Assembly (NCBI GenBank): GCA_022072125.1
Contig: JAJVIH010000035.1
Location: forward strand, 59,415 to 123,414
Source: Myxococcota bacterium
GTDB lineage: Bacteria > Myxococcota > JAJVIH01
Length of the DNA: 64,000 bases
Reading direction: 5' to 3'
Positions 28,401-37,538 of the stretch are shown here, one piece after another (position 1 is the stretch's first letter; every line of letters starts with the position of its first letter). Below the pieces are notes generated by a model. That model had not been told where the DNA came from. It did no database searches and saw nothing but the letters and a program-made list of their open reading frames with translations. The translations under genes were made by a program, and so were the position numbers.

Positions 28401-29899
28401 CAGCCCTCGCTCTTCGCTGTCCGTGATGCATCCAACAGCCGTGACCGAACGCCCGCCAAGAGTTCGGTGCAGAGCACCTCGGGCTGTGGCTCGCCGAGCT
28501 CATGCAGCGCAGCCTGGACGAGAGGCTGGGACATGAATCCGTTGGTTGAAGACCACAACGACGCCTTCCGCATGCGACGACGAGCGTCGTCCATGAGCGC
28601 AGGCGTCGGCTCGTTGTGCGCGACGTCGTTGCGCAGTTCGCGGATGTCACCGGCGAGCGCTTGGCCGAGCTTCGTCAGGCTTTCGAGCTTGAGGTAGTGC
28701 TTCGCGAGCTGGATGGCGCAGATCTCGTTGTCGTCTACCCAGTACCAGTCCGACCCGTCTGCCGTTTCCTTGAAGATGAACGGTCGATCGCGGTCCTCTC
28801 GCTGCTCGATCTTCGACAGTGCTGAAAGCTTCGTGGCGTCACGTTCGCGCACCAGCTTGTCGGCAGGGGGCTCATGGAACTTGAACTGGCGCTTGCTGGG
28901 ATGACGTGACGTCTTCTCGCCTAGATGATCCCACAGGGCTGCCTCGAAGAACGCGACGGTGGCATGAACCGCCCTCGGGATGTCTCCCGCGCGAAGGGCA
29001 AGCTCGACGCGAAGTGCGGCGCGCACGGCCATGCGCTTGTGGCTCAGGACTGCAAGGTCACAGTCTTCTGGCAAGGGCAGCGACGAAGCAAAGTTTGCGA
29101 GCCAGTGGATGACCTTTGTCCATGCACGCTCCGTCTCGTCGCTGTGAAGTGGCTCCGCGATCGCCCAAGCGCCGAGCAGGTTGCCCTTGGCGATCAGCTC
29201 CAGCGCACGGTGCCGCGATTGAAAGGAGACGAGCGGATCGGGCACCGACGTGCGTGCAACCGCGCGATCGGCGGTCGGCGGGCTCGCTTGGGCCCCGTCG
29301 GCGACCTCGAGCGCGTCCACCGGAACCGATGCGTATAGTCGAACGATCTCTTCGACCAGGTTGGTGACCACCGGGAAGCCTCCGGTGGCTGCGACTACGA
29401 TGCGCGACGGCTTCAGGACCTCGAGGCGATCGCGCACCGCGTGCTCGAGTCGGCGCACGACATCGCGACGGATGATAGCATCATGCGGCAGGTCACGGTC
29501 CTCGAGACGCTCAGTGCCCTGAAGGTACGCTTGCCGGTGAACGGTCTCGACGCCCCTTGCCTTTAGTCGAGCCTCCAGCACGTTACCCGCGAAGCGCGGA
29601 TCGCCAGCGGCGGACCCTGCGTCACGGCGCGTTTCGAGCACTAGCGCTGCCGTGGGCACAATCTCACGCAATACCGCGTCGAGCTTCGGCGTGCATAGCG
29701 TCAGATCCCCCTCGGGAAGCCTATCGATAGAATCTTTGACCTTGAGGACCGGTGCATCGACGATGTTTAGCGGTGATGCTCGTTGTTCGAGCTCGTCATG
29801 CAGAGCCGCGCAACAATCCTTGCGCAACTCGTGACGGACACCGTTGAGCACGATTTGCACATCTGTCTGGCCAGTAGTGAGGACGAGGAGCGTGCTCAT
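28400..29899 (-). CDS. CARF-HEPN ribonuclease (Csm6/Csx1-like)
   Basis: The 499-residue protein starts at ATG 29899, which overlaps the previous stop by one base; TTG at 29902 is an alternative. The amino half is a CARF-like Rossmann domain: STLLVLTTGQTDVQIVLNG at the start and VVAATGGFPVVTNLVEEIVR near 168-187, with the ATGG loop expected to contact a cyclic oligonucleotide. The carboxyl half is helical and carries RNDVAH (423-428), the catalytic R-x4-H motif of HEPN ribonucleases. Csm6 and Csx1 have this build: they are activated by cyclic oligoadenylate made by Cas10 and degrade RNA. A Cas10-like protein with GGDD is encoded in the same operon, so the pair is expected to work as sensor and effector. 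Confidence 0.85.
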   Translation of the reverse strand: MSTLLVLTTGQTDVQIVLNGVRHELRKDCCAALHDELEQRASPLNIVDAPVLKVKDSIDRLPEGDLTLCTPKLDAVLREIVPTAALVLETRRDAGSAAGDPRFAGNVLEARLKARGVETVHRQAYLQGTERLEDRDLPHDAIIRRDVVRRLEHAVRDRLEVLKPSRIVVAATGGFPVVTNLVEEIVRLYASVPVDALEVADGAQASPPTADRAVARTSVPDPLVSFQSRHRALELIAKGNLLGAWAIAEPLHSDETERAWTKVIHWLANFASSLPLPEDCDLAVLSHKRMAVRAALRVELALRAGDIPRAVHATVAFFEAALWDHLGEKTSRHPSKRQFKFHEPPADKLVRERDATKLSALSKIEQREDRDRPFIFKETADGSDWYWVDDNEICAIQLAKHYLKLESLTKLGQALAGDIRELRNDVAHNEPTPALMDDARRRMRKASLWSSTNGFMSQPLVQAALHELGEPQPEVLCTELLAGVRSRLLDASRTAKSEG

Positions 29900-32184
29900 C
29901 AACTCTTCTCTCGCCGGTAGCGGCGAGCCCGCGTGTGCTCGGCGCGGAGCGTCGTGTGGAACGTGTAGATGTTCTCGTTACCTTCTCGGTCCCTCGCCCG
30001 CGGGTAGTCGGCCGCATCGGGGTGCTTGTGGCGATGCACCGCTAGCCACTCTGCTTGCGTCGCAGTCGCCTGATGGTTCCTCTTCACCCACCCGAGGATG
30101 TCAGTCTCGGCCTCCAGCGCAGGTTCGCCGTCGGCAATGTCGAGGAACAGCAAGGCCTTCACCCCGATGCGCACGGTACCCCAGCCGAGCGGGCGCGCGT
30201 AGCCGAGCTTCGAGCAGTAGCCGTCGGGGTGCGTGCCGTTGAGCAACTCGCGGAACTGGTTGGGGCACAGTGCGATCACGATCGCCGCGAGTTCCGCCGG
30301 ATCGAGGTCGCGGAAGCGAATGGTGAAACGGAAGCGGCGCCCAGGGCGCGACGCCTCCAGCGCCAGGGTGCTCCGCTCATTGGCGTGGTTCGCCGGCGAG
30401 ACGTCCTTCCACGGCTCGCCGGAATAAGCGTCCTTGCGATCGAGGTAGAACTTTCGCCCAGCCAGATCACCGGGCGTGTCGTAGCCGGCGGCGTCGCCGT
30501 AGGTGACGAGTGTCGCCTTGTCAGAGGGGCGCGACCTCGGGTGATGCGGTTGCTTCAGGTAGAACTCGACCGCGCTGGGTCGCGGCATCCCGAGCTCCTT
30601 GAGGAATGTTGGAAGTAGAAAACGCTTGTCGTCGGTATCTCCGTCTTCGATGACCTCGAGGGCGGCGTTGGGGAAGAGGCGGCCCATGAGTTGCTCGTGG
30701 TCACCCTCGCCGATGCCCTCGCTGCCGTCATTGTCGCCCGTGTAGCCCAAGAGGCGGCGCACCGCGGAGAGGCCAGCGGGAGCGCCATCGGCGTCGCGCT
30801 CGCGCTCCGTGGCGAGCGGGAAGAGTCCGTGTCGTTCGAGTTTGCCGCCCGTCTTGCGGACCGAGTCGGTGTAGGCCCAACGGTAGTAGTAGTGCCAGCC
30901 GAGCGAGACGATGCATTTCTTCTCGGTGTCCCACTCGACCCAGATGAGATCGCCGGACTGGAAGACCACGCTCTTGGCCGCCTCGAGGATGCGCTTTTTC
31001 GCGTCGTCGCCCTTCACCGTGTTGGGAACGTCCGGGTGCCGCTCGGAGAAGTGGCCGTGATCGAGATCGGTGAGATGACGCAGGGTCGCGAGATAGCCCT
31101 CCTGCACGGCCTGCGGGACCTCGACGTTCTCGGTCGGCGTGTTGGGGTTCGCGGTGAGCTCCTTGTGCAGGTTGCGCTTCGAGTTGAGCTTCTCGCCTGC
31201 GCCCTGACCGCCACGATACGAAGCACCGCTGCCGTCGTCGAACCGGTAGTAGTTCGAGGTCTGCTCGTGCTTCTTGTCGTACCTCAAGTTGGTCGCCAGC
31301 AGCTCGAGCGTTTTGGGCACGCGGACCTGGTGGTTGTTATCGAGCGCCTTCATCTCGACGCCGTTGGCAGGCACGCGCGCGAGCCGAGCGATCAATCTCG
31401 GATTGGCGTCCTTCGGGAACAGCGCGTTCGGGCGATACGAGTACGAACGCTCGGCGACCCGCTCCATTGGGGCACCGAAGATCGCGCCCAGCTCGTGCCG
31501 CAACAAGCCTTTCAACGAGTCGCCTGGGATGATGACGGGACGCTTTCCCCACGGCGCGCGCAGTGGGCAGAGCACCGACTTCTTCGCGGCTAGCTGACCA
31601 ACGCCGTTGAGGCTCGTCGGAACAGGCCAGTCGCTCTCGGCGTCACCCGTTTGCCCGCGCTCCCAGCCAACCAGGAGCGGGGTCAGCGTCTCGAGCTCGA
31701 GGCGAATCTCTCCCGAAACCCGCCTCGCACTGCTCGTGCCGTCGTGCCAGACCGGCGCAGCGCTTTTCAGCTCGGCGGGAAGCGAGACGAAGCCATACGG
31801 CTTTCCAGGGAGCGGCTGCGCGCTCGTCGTCGCAGGCGCCGTTCGCCCTTGCTGGCGCTGCGGCTCGCGACGTTGTTGCGGTCCTCCTCGTTGGCGCGGT
31901 CCGCCTTGCTGACCAGCTTGCGCGTTCGTCGGCCTCGGCGGCGCGGCTGCCGCGATGGTCGTGTCACCGCCCACGAGCTCTTCGACCCCAGCGCCACCGA
32001 GCTTGGCGCGCACCTGCTCGATATGAGCTTCCTTCACCGCGCAGATGACGAACTCGACCTTGTCCTTCACGTCGACGACGTCGACGTGTGGCACCAACTG
32101 CCCCTTGAGCCTGTTGTGCGCGCGCGGTTTGCCGTCCTTGGCGCGGACGCGGGTGCGATGAGGTTTGTCGGGCTTGCCGGGCAT
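29899..32184 (-). CDS. TIGR03986-like CRISPR-type RAMP protein
   Basis: From the ATG at 32184 (TGATG overlap with the previous gene; a longer frame reaches 32238) the protein has about 761 residues. The first 80 residues are charged. Residues 82-124 are a low-complexity Gln/Arg/Pro stretch, and the RAMP part starts at PYGFVSLPAELKSAAPVWHD with SGEIRLELETLTPLLVG and the loop IIPGDSLKGLLRHELGAIF. The carboxyl end has the Gly-rich motif YARPLGWGTVRIG. WHD, SG-I-L-L-T-P-L and PGSSLKG-type motifs are the signature of TIGR03986-type RAMP proteins, which occur in type III loci. It probably binds RNA as part of the effector complex. Confidence 0.8.
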   Translation of the reverse strand: MPGKPDKPHRTRVRAKDGKPRAHNRLKGQLVPHVDVVDVKDKVEFVICAVKEAHIEQVRAKLGGAGVEELVGGDTTIAAAAPPRPTNAQAGQQGGPRQRGGPQQRREPQRQQGRTAPATTSAQPLPGKPYGFVSLPAELKSAAPVWHDGTSSARRVSGEIRLELETLTPLLVGWERGQTGDAESDWPVPTSLNGVGQLAAKKSVLCPLRAPWGKRPVIIPGDSLKGLLRHELGAIFGAPMERVAERSYSYRPNALFPKDANPRLIARLARVPANGVEMKALDNNHQVRVPKTLELLATNLRYDKKHEQTSNYYRFDDGSGASYRGGQGAGEKLNSKRNLHKELTANPNTPTENVEVPQAVQEGYLATLRHLTDLDHGHFSERHPDVPNTVKGDDAKKRILEAAKSVVFQSGDLIWVEWDTEKKCIVSLGWHYYYRWAYTDSVRKTGGKLERHGLFPLATERERDADGAPAGLSAVRRLLGYTGDNDGSEGIGEGDHEQLMGRLFPNAALEVIEDGDTDDKRFLLPTFLKELGMPRPSAVEFYLKQPHHPRSRPSDKATLVTYGDAAGYDTPGDLAGRKFYLDRKDAYSGEPWKDVSPANHANERSTLALEASRPGRRFRFTIRFRDLDPAELAAIVIALCPNQFRELLNGTHPDGYCSKLGYARPLGWGTVRIGVKALLFLDIADGEPALEAETDILGWVKRNHQATATQAEWLAVHRHKHPDAADYPRARDREGNENIYTFHTTLRAEHTRARRYRREKS

Positions 32185-34079
32185 CAGCGCTGCTCCTTGG
32201 TGAGGGTAAAGCCGAGAACCTCGTCGCCGACATGCCACTCGCGAAGGAGCACGCTGCTTTGGCCGGTATTCGCCGAAGAGAAGCGCTGGAAGCCGTGCAG
32301 CCGCGCGGGCGTGTGAACGACGCTCGTCTTCTTCGCGCCGTCATCGCTCGACGCGGCCTCCACGATCAGCACGTAGCGCGCGCCATCAGCCGCGCGCACG
32401 GCGCGCCAGACGGCGCGCTCCGCGTAGAACGCGACCTCGTCGACCTGGAGCGCGTCGCCCCCTGGCCACTCACGACCGAATGTCGCGGGCGGCGTGGCAA
32501 GCCCGAGATCGATTGTCGGATCGCACCACCATGCGAGGAGCGCACGGTCGCCGAGCGCCGTCTTGGCAAAGCGTGCGGCCTCGCCGAGCGTTAGCGCATC
32601 GCTGTCAAGCCCACCGTGCGTCGTCCGCACCCACACGTCGGAAGTTGCAGGTCTCTCGATGAACGCACGCTTCGAGTGCGCCGCGTTCGGCGGCGCGGAC
32701 TCTGACTCCTTCGGAGGAGTCCAGGTTCTCGTCGAGATGACGTCGTCAATAGTCCACGGCTTCGCCTGCCATCGCCCCCAGCCAGCTCCACGCGTCTTGT
32801 GCCCTCCCACGGGGAGATGCCCGAACGCGCCGAGCGCGATCTGGCGATCAATGAGCGCGACGAGCGCTTCGACTTCGTTGGGTGTCGCCCCCTCGATCAA
32901 CACGCGAACCGGGAACACGCCTGCGAGCACGCGCATCGCGTCCCGCTTGGATGTCCCGTAAGTGCTTGCCGAGAGCTCATCCTCCGCGTGCATGTGCAGC
33001 TTCGCCGCTGCCCACTTCTTCTCGGCGCGCGCATCGCGGATGAGGATGCGGCTGCTCTTGCTGACCGTGCCGAAGGCCCGGCCAGCGACATCATCGATCC
33101 CAACGTCGCCTTGCACGAGATGCGGGTCCTGCACGTCGTGCCCTGCCGCGCGCTCGGCACGAGAGAAGGCGTGGCGCAGCGGACCGCGGACGCTCGCACC
33201 GGGGAGCAAAGGACGAGCGCCTTCCATCAAGAGCGCGCGATCGGTGCTCAGCACGATTGGTGTCTCGACGTTGGTTGCCCACGCCGGCTTGGCCCACGTG
33301 CCGTCACCGGTCGCTTGTATCGCGCGGTCGGTGTCGTGCGGGCCGATAGCGAGCATGTCGAGGCCCCAGGCGGCGGCGTTGGGGTCGGGCTTGTACTCGC
33401 CGAACGAGACGTTCACGTCGAGCGTGCGGAAGCACCACGAGCGTGTCGGCTGAACGAGCGGCACGGCATCGAGCACGGCCGGCAACTGCGCGCGCCCCGA
33501 CTCCACCCAGCGGTCGTAGCTCGCCTCGTCAAACCGGTAGGCCTTCAAGTCCTCGAGGTGGCACCAGCCGAGCCCGCGCGCCGCACCGCCACCGAGCCAG
33601 CAGCGGCCCTGCTTCCAGTGCCGGGCGAGCACGTAGCCGAGGACGCCTTCGGCCTCGCGGCCTTCGTCGTGGTCAGCAACGTGCGACCAGTCGACGCGGA
33701 AACGGAGCTGCCACTTGGTGCCGGCAGGGATGACCTCACGATCATAGAGTACGCCGTCCGCGCGAGCGCCGGTTTTGTGCCGAATTCCAACCCCCGCGCG
33801 AACACGCAGGGTGGCGGTCGTCGTTGCGTCGGCGAACTCCCATGCGGAGCGGCGCAGCGCACCATGTTTGATATCGTCGGAGACGGCGCGAGGGAGGGGA
33901 TCGAAGAAGCGTTTCGCCATCGCCACGGCTGCTCCCTTGATGCCGCGGCCCACGAGGGTTGGAACGCCGTCAACGAGTGCGAAGGGCTGGTCGGCGATGC
34001 TCTCGCGATCGAGTCCCGACACCGAAAGCGCCGAGTCCTGTACGAGGGTCGCCGTAAACAGCGTCAGCCGGGTATTCAT
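32184..34079 (-). CDS. Fused double Cas7-like RAMP protein
   Basis: In 631 residues the Cas7-type plan occurs twice. First copy: GRGIKGAA (44-51), RHKTGARADGVLYDREVIPA (100-119), glycine loop GGGAARGLGW (163-172). Second copy: PGASVRGPLRHAF (293-305), a Csm3/Cmr4-like segment with RILIRDA and a His-rich MHAEDELSASTYG, then GGHKTRGAGW (425-434). About 195 further residues follow with no clear family. The ATG at 34079 overlaps the previous stop (ATGA). In type III complexes Cas7 subunits form the backbone that holds the guide RNA and cuts target RNA, so a fusion is expected to give fixed stoichiometry. RNA binding and cleavage are inferred. Confidence 0.8.
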   Translation of the reverse strand: MNTRLTLFTATLVQDSALSVSGLDRESIADQPFALVDGVPTLVGRGIKGAAVAMAKRFFDPLPRAVSDDIKHGALRRSAWEFADATTTATLRVRAGVGIRHKTGARADGVLYDREVIPAGTKWQLRFRVDWSHVADHDEGREAEGVLGYVLARHWKQGRCWLGGGAARGLGWCHLEDLKAYRFDEASYDRWVESGRAQLPAVLDAVPLVQPTRSWCFRTLDVNVSFGEYKPDPNAAAWGLDMLAIGPHDTDRAIQATGDGTWAKPAWATNVETPIVLSTDRALLMEGARPLLPGASVRGPLRHAFSRAERAAGHDVQDPHLVQGDVGIDDVAGRAFGTVSKSSRILIRDARAEKKWAAAKLHMHAEDELSASTYGTSKRDAMRVLAGVFPVRVLIEGATPNEVEALVALIDRQIALGAFGHLPVGGHKTRGAGWGRWQAKPWTIDDVISTRTWTPPKESESAPPNAAHSKRAFIERPATSDVWVRTTHGGLDSDALTLGEAARFAKTALGDRALLAWWCDPTIDLGLATPPATFGREWPGGDALQVDEVAFYAERAVWRAVRAADGARYVLIVEAASSDDGAKKTSVVHTPARLHGFQRFSSANTGQSSVLLREWHVGDEVLGFTLTKEQR

Positions 34080-36034
34080 ACGGCCCCCTTTTGTTGGTTC
34101 GCGCGCAGATCGGCGCGCAGCCAGCGCACGAACACGCGCGCATGAGGGGCTTGCTGCTCAGGTTGGAGCGCCTTGAGCATCTTCAAGATATTATTGGCGT
34201 CCTCGTCCTGCCAACCCCTCGCGCCCGCCGTCGCCGGGTTGAGGCGACTGTTGATCGCTTCCGCGCCGTTGCGCTCCAACTCGGCGACCAAGTCGATCCA
34301 TTGCGACAGGCTCGGCTTGCGCTCACCGTCCCCCTTTGCAAGCACCCTGTGCTGCTCAAGCCACTTCTTGGTACACCCGGCAATCGCCTCTTCGGCGACA
34401 TCGGCGGGCGGTGTTGGAGCGGTGTTCACAGAGGTCTCGCTCGTCACGCCGGGAAGTTCGGTGTCGATCCGGAACCGGCCAAAGCCCTCGTGGGTCCGCT
34501 CGCCGATCCACTGCCCGCTGGCCGCTCGTTGCGCGAGGTCAGCCACGCCCGCACCCGAGACCTCGAACACGGAGCCCCGGCGAACGGCGGCTGCCGGCAT
34601 GCGCCACAACCGTGAGGTACCATTAAAGCCGTGGACCATCACACTGTCCTGCATCGACTTCTTAAGTTGAATGTCGCTGGATCCCAGCAGCGTCCGCAAC
34701 GCATCCTCATTGAGCGCAGTACGCCACCGGAGGTACTCATCGCGGACGAGCAAGTCCGACGTCAGCGTGAGCAGGGCTTTTTCCGTGGTTTCCGTAGTCT
34801 CGGGATGTGACGCGGGATTGGACCACGCGAGATCAACCACCTCGACCGGCGCGCCGCCGCGGCCTATGCGAAGCCAGCGCCGGCCTTCGAAGATCGCCGC
34901 GAGTTTGCTGGCGAGTTCCTTCATGACCTCCGGTGCCCCCTGAAGCTCCGCAAGGAAGAGGGTTTCTTCTACGATCTGTTCGATCGCGAAAAGCGAGGCG
35001 TCGGTCTGTTCCGGATCGGGCCGCCCGTTGCGCAGGCGCACGCGGCGGACGGGGCGGAACGTCGTCCAGGCGCCGCTCGAAGCAGACCGGTAGACGAAGA
35101 GGTCGTCTTCCGGGCGTTTCAGTTTTTGGTCCGCACTCAATGCGTCGCACCGTTGCATCGTAGCTTTCGCTTGCGCCCACCAAGGTGTCTCGCCGGCGGA
35201 GCCCTCCGGCTTCTTGCTCTGGAGGGAGAGGGGGGCAGGAAGCACTTCGACCGATTCGAGATTCACCGGAGCTTGCGGTAGCGGCAGTGCGTCACTGACG
35301 GAGATCCGGCCCGAGGTCAGGAGCGATGCCGTATCTCGATCGCCCTCGGCGATGAGCCACGCCGCGACAGCGCCGAGCAACGCGCGTCCCGGCACGAACG
35401 AGAGGCTCGGGATCAGGTTGTCGGGGGTCGCCGTCGCGGTGATGCAGAGCGGATCGCGGTTCTTGAGCAACAGCAGGAGGCGTCCGGTCGGGGCTCCTAC
35501 TGTGCACGGCGCCGCCGTGACCTCCGCAAGCGAGAGCTTCACGCGCCCCGCGCCTGTGGCGCGGCCACCACCGAGCGCGTCGACCTCCTGCACGAGCCTT
35601 TGCAGCACGGGAAGCTCGGTCGCGGGCAACTCGACTTCGCCAACGAGCTTCGTGCCCCTCGGCACGTACTCGACGACGCGCAGCGTGTCGCCCTTGGGCG
35701 CGCGGTTGTCGAACGCCTCGCGCGCGGTCGAGCGCCAGACATGGCTCTCGAGATTGCCGTTCGTGTACAGCGACGTAAACGCGGCGCGCTGCCGGTCGCT
35801 GCGCTGGTAGTCACCTCCAGCACGGCCGAAGAAACTCTCGGCCGCCTTGTCACCGCGAAGCCTGCGGGCGGCATCGCGCAGCACGCCCTCGACATGCGAG
35901 GCCCAGATGACGGGGTGGCCGTGCCGATCGCGCGCGACGAGTGCGTCGATGCCACCGCCTCCCGAGCCCGAGCCGGGGTGTGCATCTGAGAGCAGCTCCG
36001 CCGTGAGCCTGCAACGAGCCCAACGCTCAGCCAA
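34076..36034 (-). CDS. Cas7/Csx10-like fused RAMP protein with helical tail
   Basis: The ATG at 36112 would overlap the Cas10 gene by 86 bases, so I prefer TTG at 36034, seven bases after AAAGGAGG; this gives about 652 residues. The amino part has LTAELLSDAHPGSGSGGGG, IWASHVEGVLRDAAR and the loop GGGRATGAGRV, as in Cas7. The middle, LSFVPGRALLGAVAAWLIAE with RISVSDALPLPQ and PAPLSLQSKK, resembles Csx10 (the Cas5-like subunit of type III-D), with a second Gly loop GERTHEGFGRFRI. The last 110 residues are helical and might replace a Cas11 small subunit. The latter is inference from length and composition only. Confidence 0.75.
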   Translation of the reverse strand: MAERWARCRLTAELLSDAHPGSGSGGGGIDALVARDRHGHPVIWASHVEGVLRDAARRLRGDKAAESFFGRAGGDYQRSDRQRAAFTSLYTNGNLESHVWRSTAREAFDNRAPKGDTLRVVEYVPRGTKLVGEVELPATELPVLQRLVQEVDALGGGRATGAGRVKLSLAEVTAAPCTVGAPTGRLLLLLKNRDPLCITATATPDNLIPSLSFVPGRALLGAVAAWLIAEGDRDTASLLTSGRISVSDALPLPQAPVNLESVEVLPAPLSLQSKKPEGSAGETPWWAQAKATMQRCDALSADQKLKRPEDDLFVYRSASSGAWTTFRPVRRVRLRNGRPDPEQTDASLFAIEQIVEETLFLAELQGAPEVMKELASKLAAIFEGRRWLRIGRGGAPVEVVDLAWSNPASHPETTETTEKALLTLTSDLLVRDEYLRWRTALNEDALRTLLGSSDIQLKKSMQDSVMVHGFNGTSRLWRMPAAAVRRGSVFEVSGAGVADLAQRAASGQWIGERTHEGFGRFRIDTELPGVTSETSVNTAPTPPADVAEEAIAGCTKKWLEQHRVLAKGDGERKPSLSQWIDLVAELERNGAEAINSRLNPATAGARGWQDEDANNILKMLKALQPEQQAPHARVFVRWLRADLRANQQKGAV

Positions 36035-37538
36035 GGGCGGCCTCCTTTGCCGGGTGGGGGTCTTCGGCGCTGCGACCGAGCCGCGCGATCTCGGAGATCT
36101 CCACGAGGTCAAGCAGCTCTGTCAGCCACGGGCCGCCGTTCGATGCGCGCCGCCAGGGCGCCTTCACGCCGGCCTCCTCGAGCGCAGCTCGCGCTTCTTT
36201 CGCCAGCTCGGCAAACGCAAGCTCCGTGAGGCTGCGCCCTCGTGCGAGTTGGTCAACGAGGTAGCGAAGCTGGGAGCGCGGCGCCGCCTGCAGCTTTTTC
36301 GCGCCCTCGACGAGACCTTGAAGACTGCTCAGCCTATCACCCAGGACATCTACCAGGACATCTACTGGACGCTGCGACAGCACGCGCAGGTCCTGACCCT
36401 TGCCGCGGATCCAATCACGCCTCCGGATTTCTTCTGGGTCATCAACCCATGCAGTGGTGTAAACAGCCCAATCAACGACGGAGCGCTCCTCGCCAGCAGC
36501 GTTCTTGAAACCGCGAAAACGCCGCTTGGCCGAGCTGGCGAGTTGTCCGGCGACCTCGTGCAGGCGGTGGATGGGGATGGTGTGCTTCGCGACGACAACG
36601 CCCACGCCCAGCGTCAGCTTGAAGCCGGCGCTGTTCTTCTGGAGCGCCTCCAGCTCTGCGCAGAGCGTGACGACGAAGGGCAGCGCGATCTCCGCGCGAG
36701 CTACGAGCAAGAGGTCGTCGCCCCCGAGCATCAGCGGGATGAGTGGCGCCTGTCCGCTGCCAGGACAGTGCATGATAATGGCCTTTTGCAGAGCACGCCG
36801 CAGCAGAACGCGGTTGCGATGGAAGGACGCCGCTCGCTTGCTGTCGCCCTTGCCCGCGCCGCTGCCGACGCCGTTGCCATCGGCGTGGATGAGGGCGAGG
36901 TAGCCCGATCCGGCCAAATCATCGAGATCCTGCGGACGATTCAGTTCGTGGAGCCTGGTCCCCTTGCTAAGGAGGCTCACCAAGTCTACCGCGTTGCCGT
37001 TCTCGACCAGCCTTGCGGATTCGTGCCTGCGCTCCACGTCGAGAGAAACGGAGGGGCGCTCGCCGCCCTGTTTGATCTCCGCTGACGCGAGGCCGCGCCC
37101 CGTCCACTCGCATGGCGAGAGCACGGGCAGCTCAGTCGAAAGATGCACATGGGATTGCTGGTACTCGTTATTATCGATCCTGATACGGAACCGGAGGCCT
37201 GGTAGCTCGCGGCGCAGGAGTTGCCCCGCTGCATCCGCGAACGCTTCCGCACCGCTCACGAACCGGGCCTCGAAGTGGCCGCCATCGCGCGAGAGGATGC
37301 CATCCCTGGCGTCGGCCTCGGGATTGTCATGTTCCTTCAAAGGGTCATCCGGATCCGCGGAAGGATATCCTTCGTTGTCCGGTTTCAGCTTCCATTGCCC
37401 GGTTTTTCGCGCCAGTTCCGGCAGATCAACGCGCAACGTCCGGCCGAGCAGCGCGTTGGCGCCGACCATGGCGCGCAGGCGCGGCACGGCAAAAAGCCAT
37501 GTCTGAACGCGCTGGAATTCGATGTGAACGCGCCTCAC
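36027..37538 (-). CDS. Small Cas10-like protein (Cmr2/Csx11-type palm) with GGDD
   Basis: A GTG start at 37538 overlaps the methyltransferase stop (GTGA). The 503-residue protein begins with the Cas10-like ferredoxin fold ([20 protein letters not shown]), has [11 protein letters not shown] (215-225), typical of Cmr2 palms, and the cyclase motif [12 protein letters not shown] with GGDD at 272-275. The carboxyl region is helical, as in Cas10 D4. There is no amino-terminal HD nuclease domain, and it is much shorter than Csm1 or Cmr2 (usually 700-1000). An intact GGDD suggests that it makes cyclic oligoadenylate, and the CARF-HEPN protein two genes downstream of the RAMP genes would be the receiver. 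Confidence 0.83.
   Translation of the reverse strand: MRRVHIEFQRVQTWLFAVPRLRAMVGANALLGRTLRVDLPELARKTGQWKLKPDNEGYPSADPDDPLKEHDNPEADARDGILSRDGGHFEARFVSGAEAFADAAGQLLRRELPGLRFRIRIDNNEYQQSHVHLSTELPVLSPCEWTGRGLASAEIKQGGERPSVSLDVERRHESARLVENGNAVDLVSLLSKGTRLHELNRPQDLDDLAGSGYLALIHADGNGVGSGAGKGDSKRAASFHRNRVLLRRALQKAIIMHCPGSGQAPLIPLMLGGDDLLLVARAEIALPFVVTLCAELEALQKNSAGFKLTLGVGVVVAKHTIPIHRLHEVAGQLASSAKRRFRGFKNAAGEERSVVDWAVYTTAWVDDPEEIRRRDWIRGKGQDLRVLSQRPVDVLVDVLGDRLSSLQGLVEGAKKLQAAPRSQLRYLVDQLARGRSLTELAFAELAKEARAALEEAGVKAPWRRASNGGPWLTELLDLVEISEIARLGRSAEDPHPAKEAALG

Noticed and set aside
25008..37085. Large plus-strand open frames (for example 30691-31593, 32799-34145, 35847-37085) as genes
   Set aside because: All lie opposite genes with recognisable domains and have the amino-acid composition of GC-rich antisense frames.
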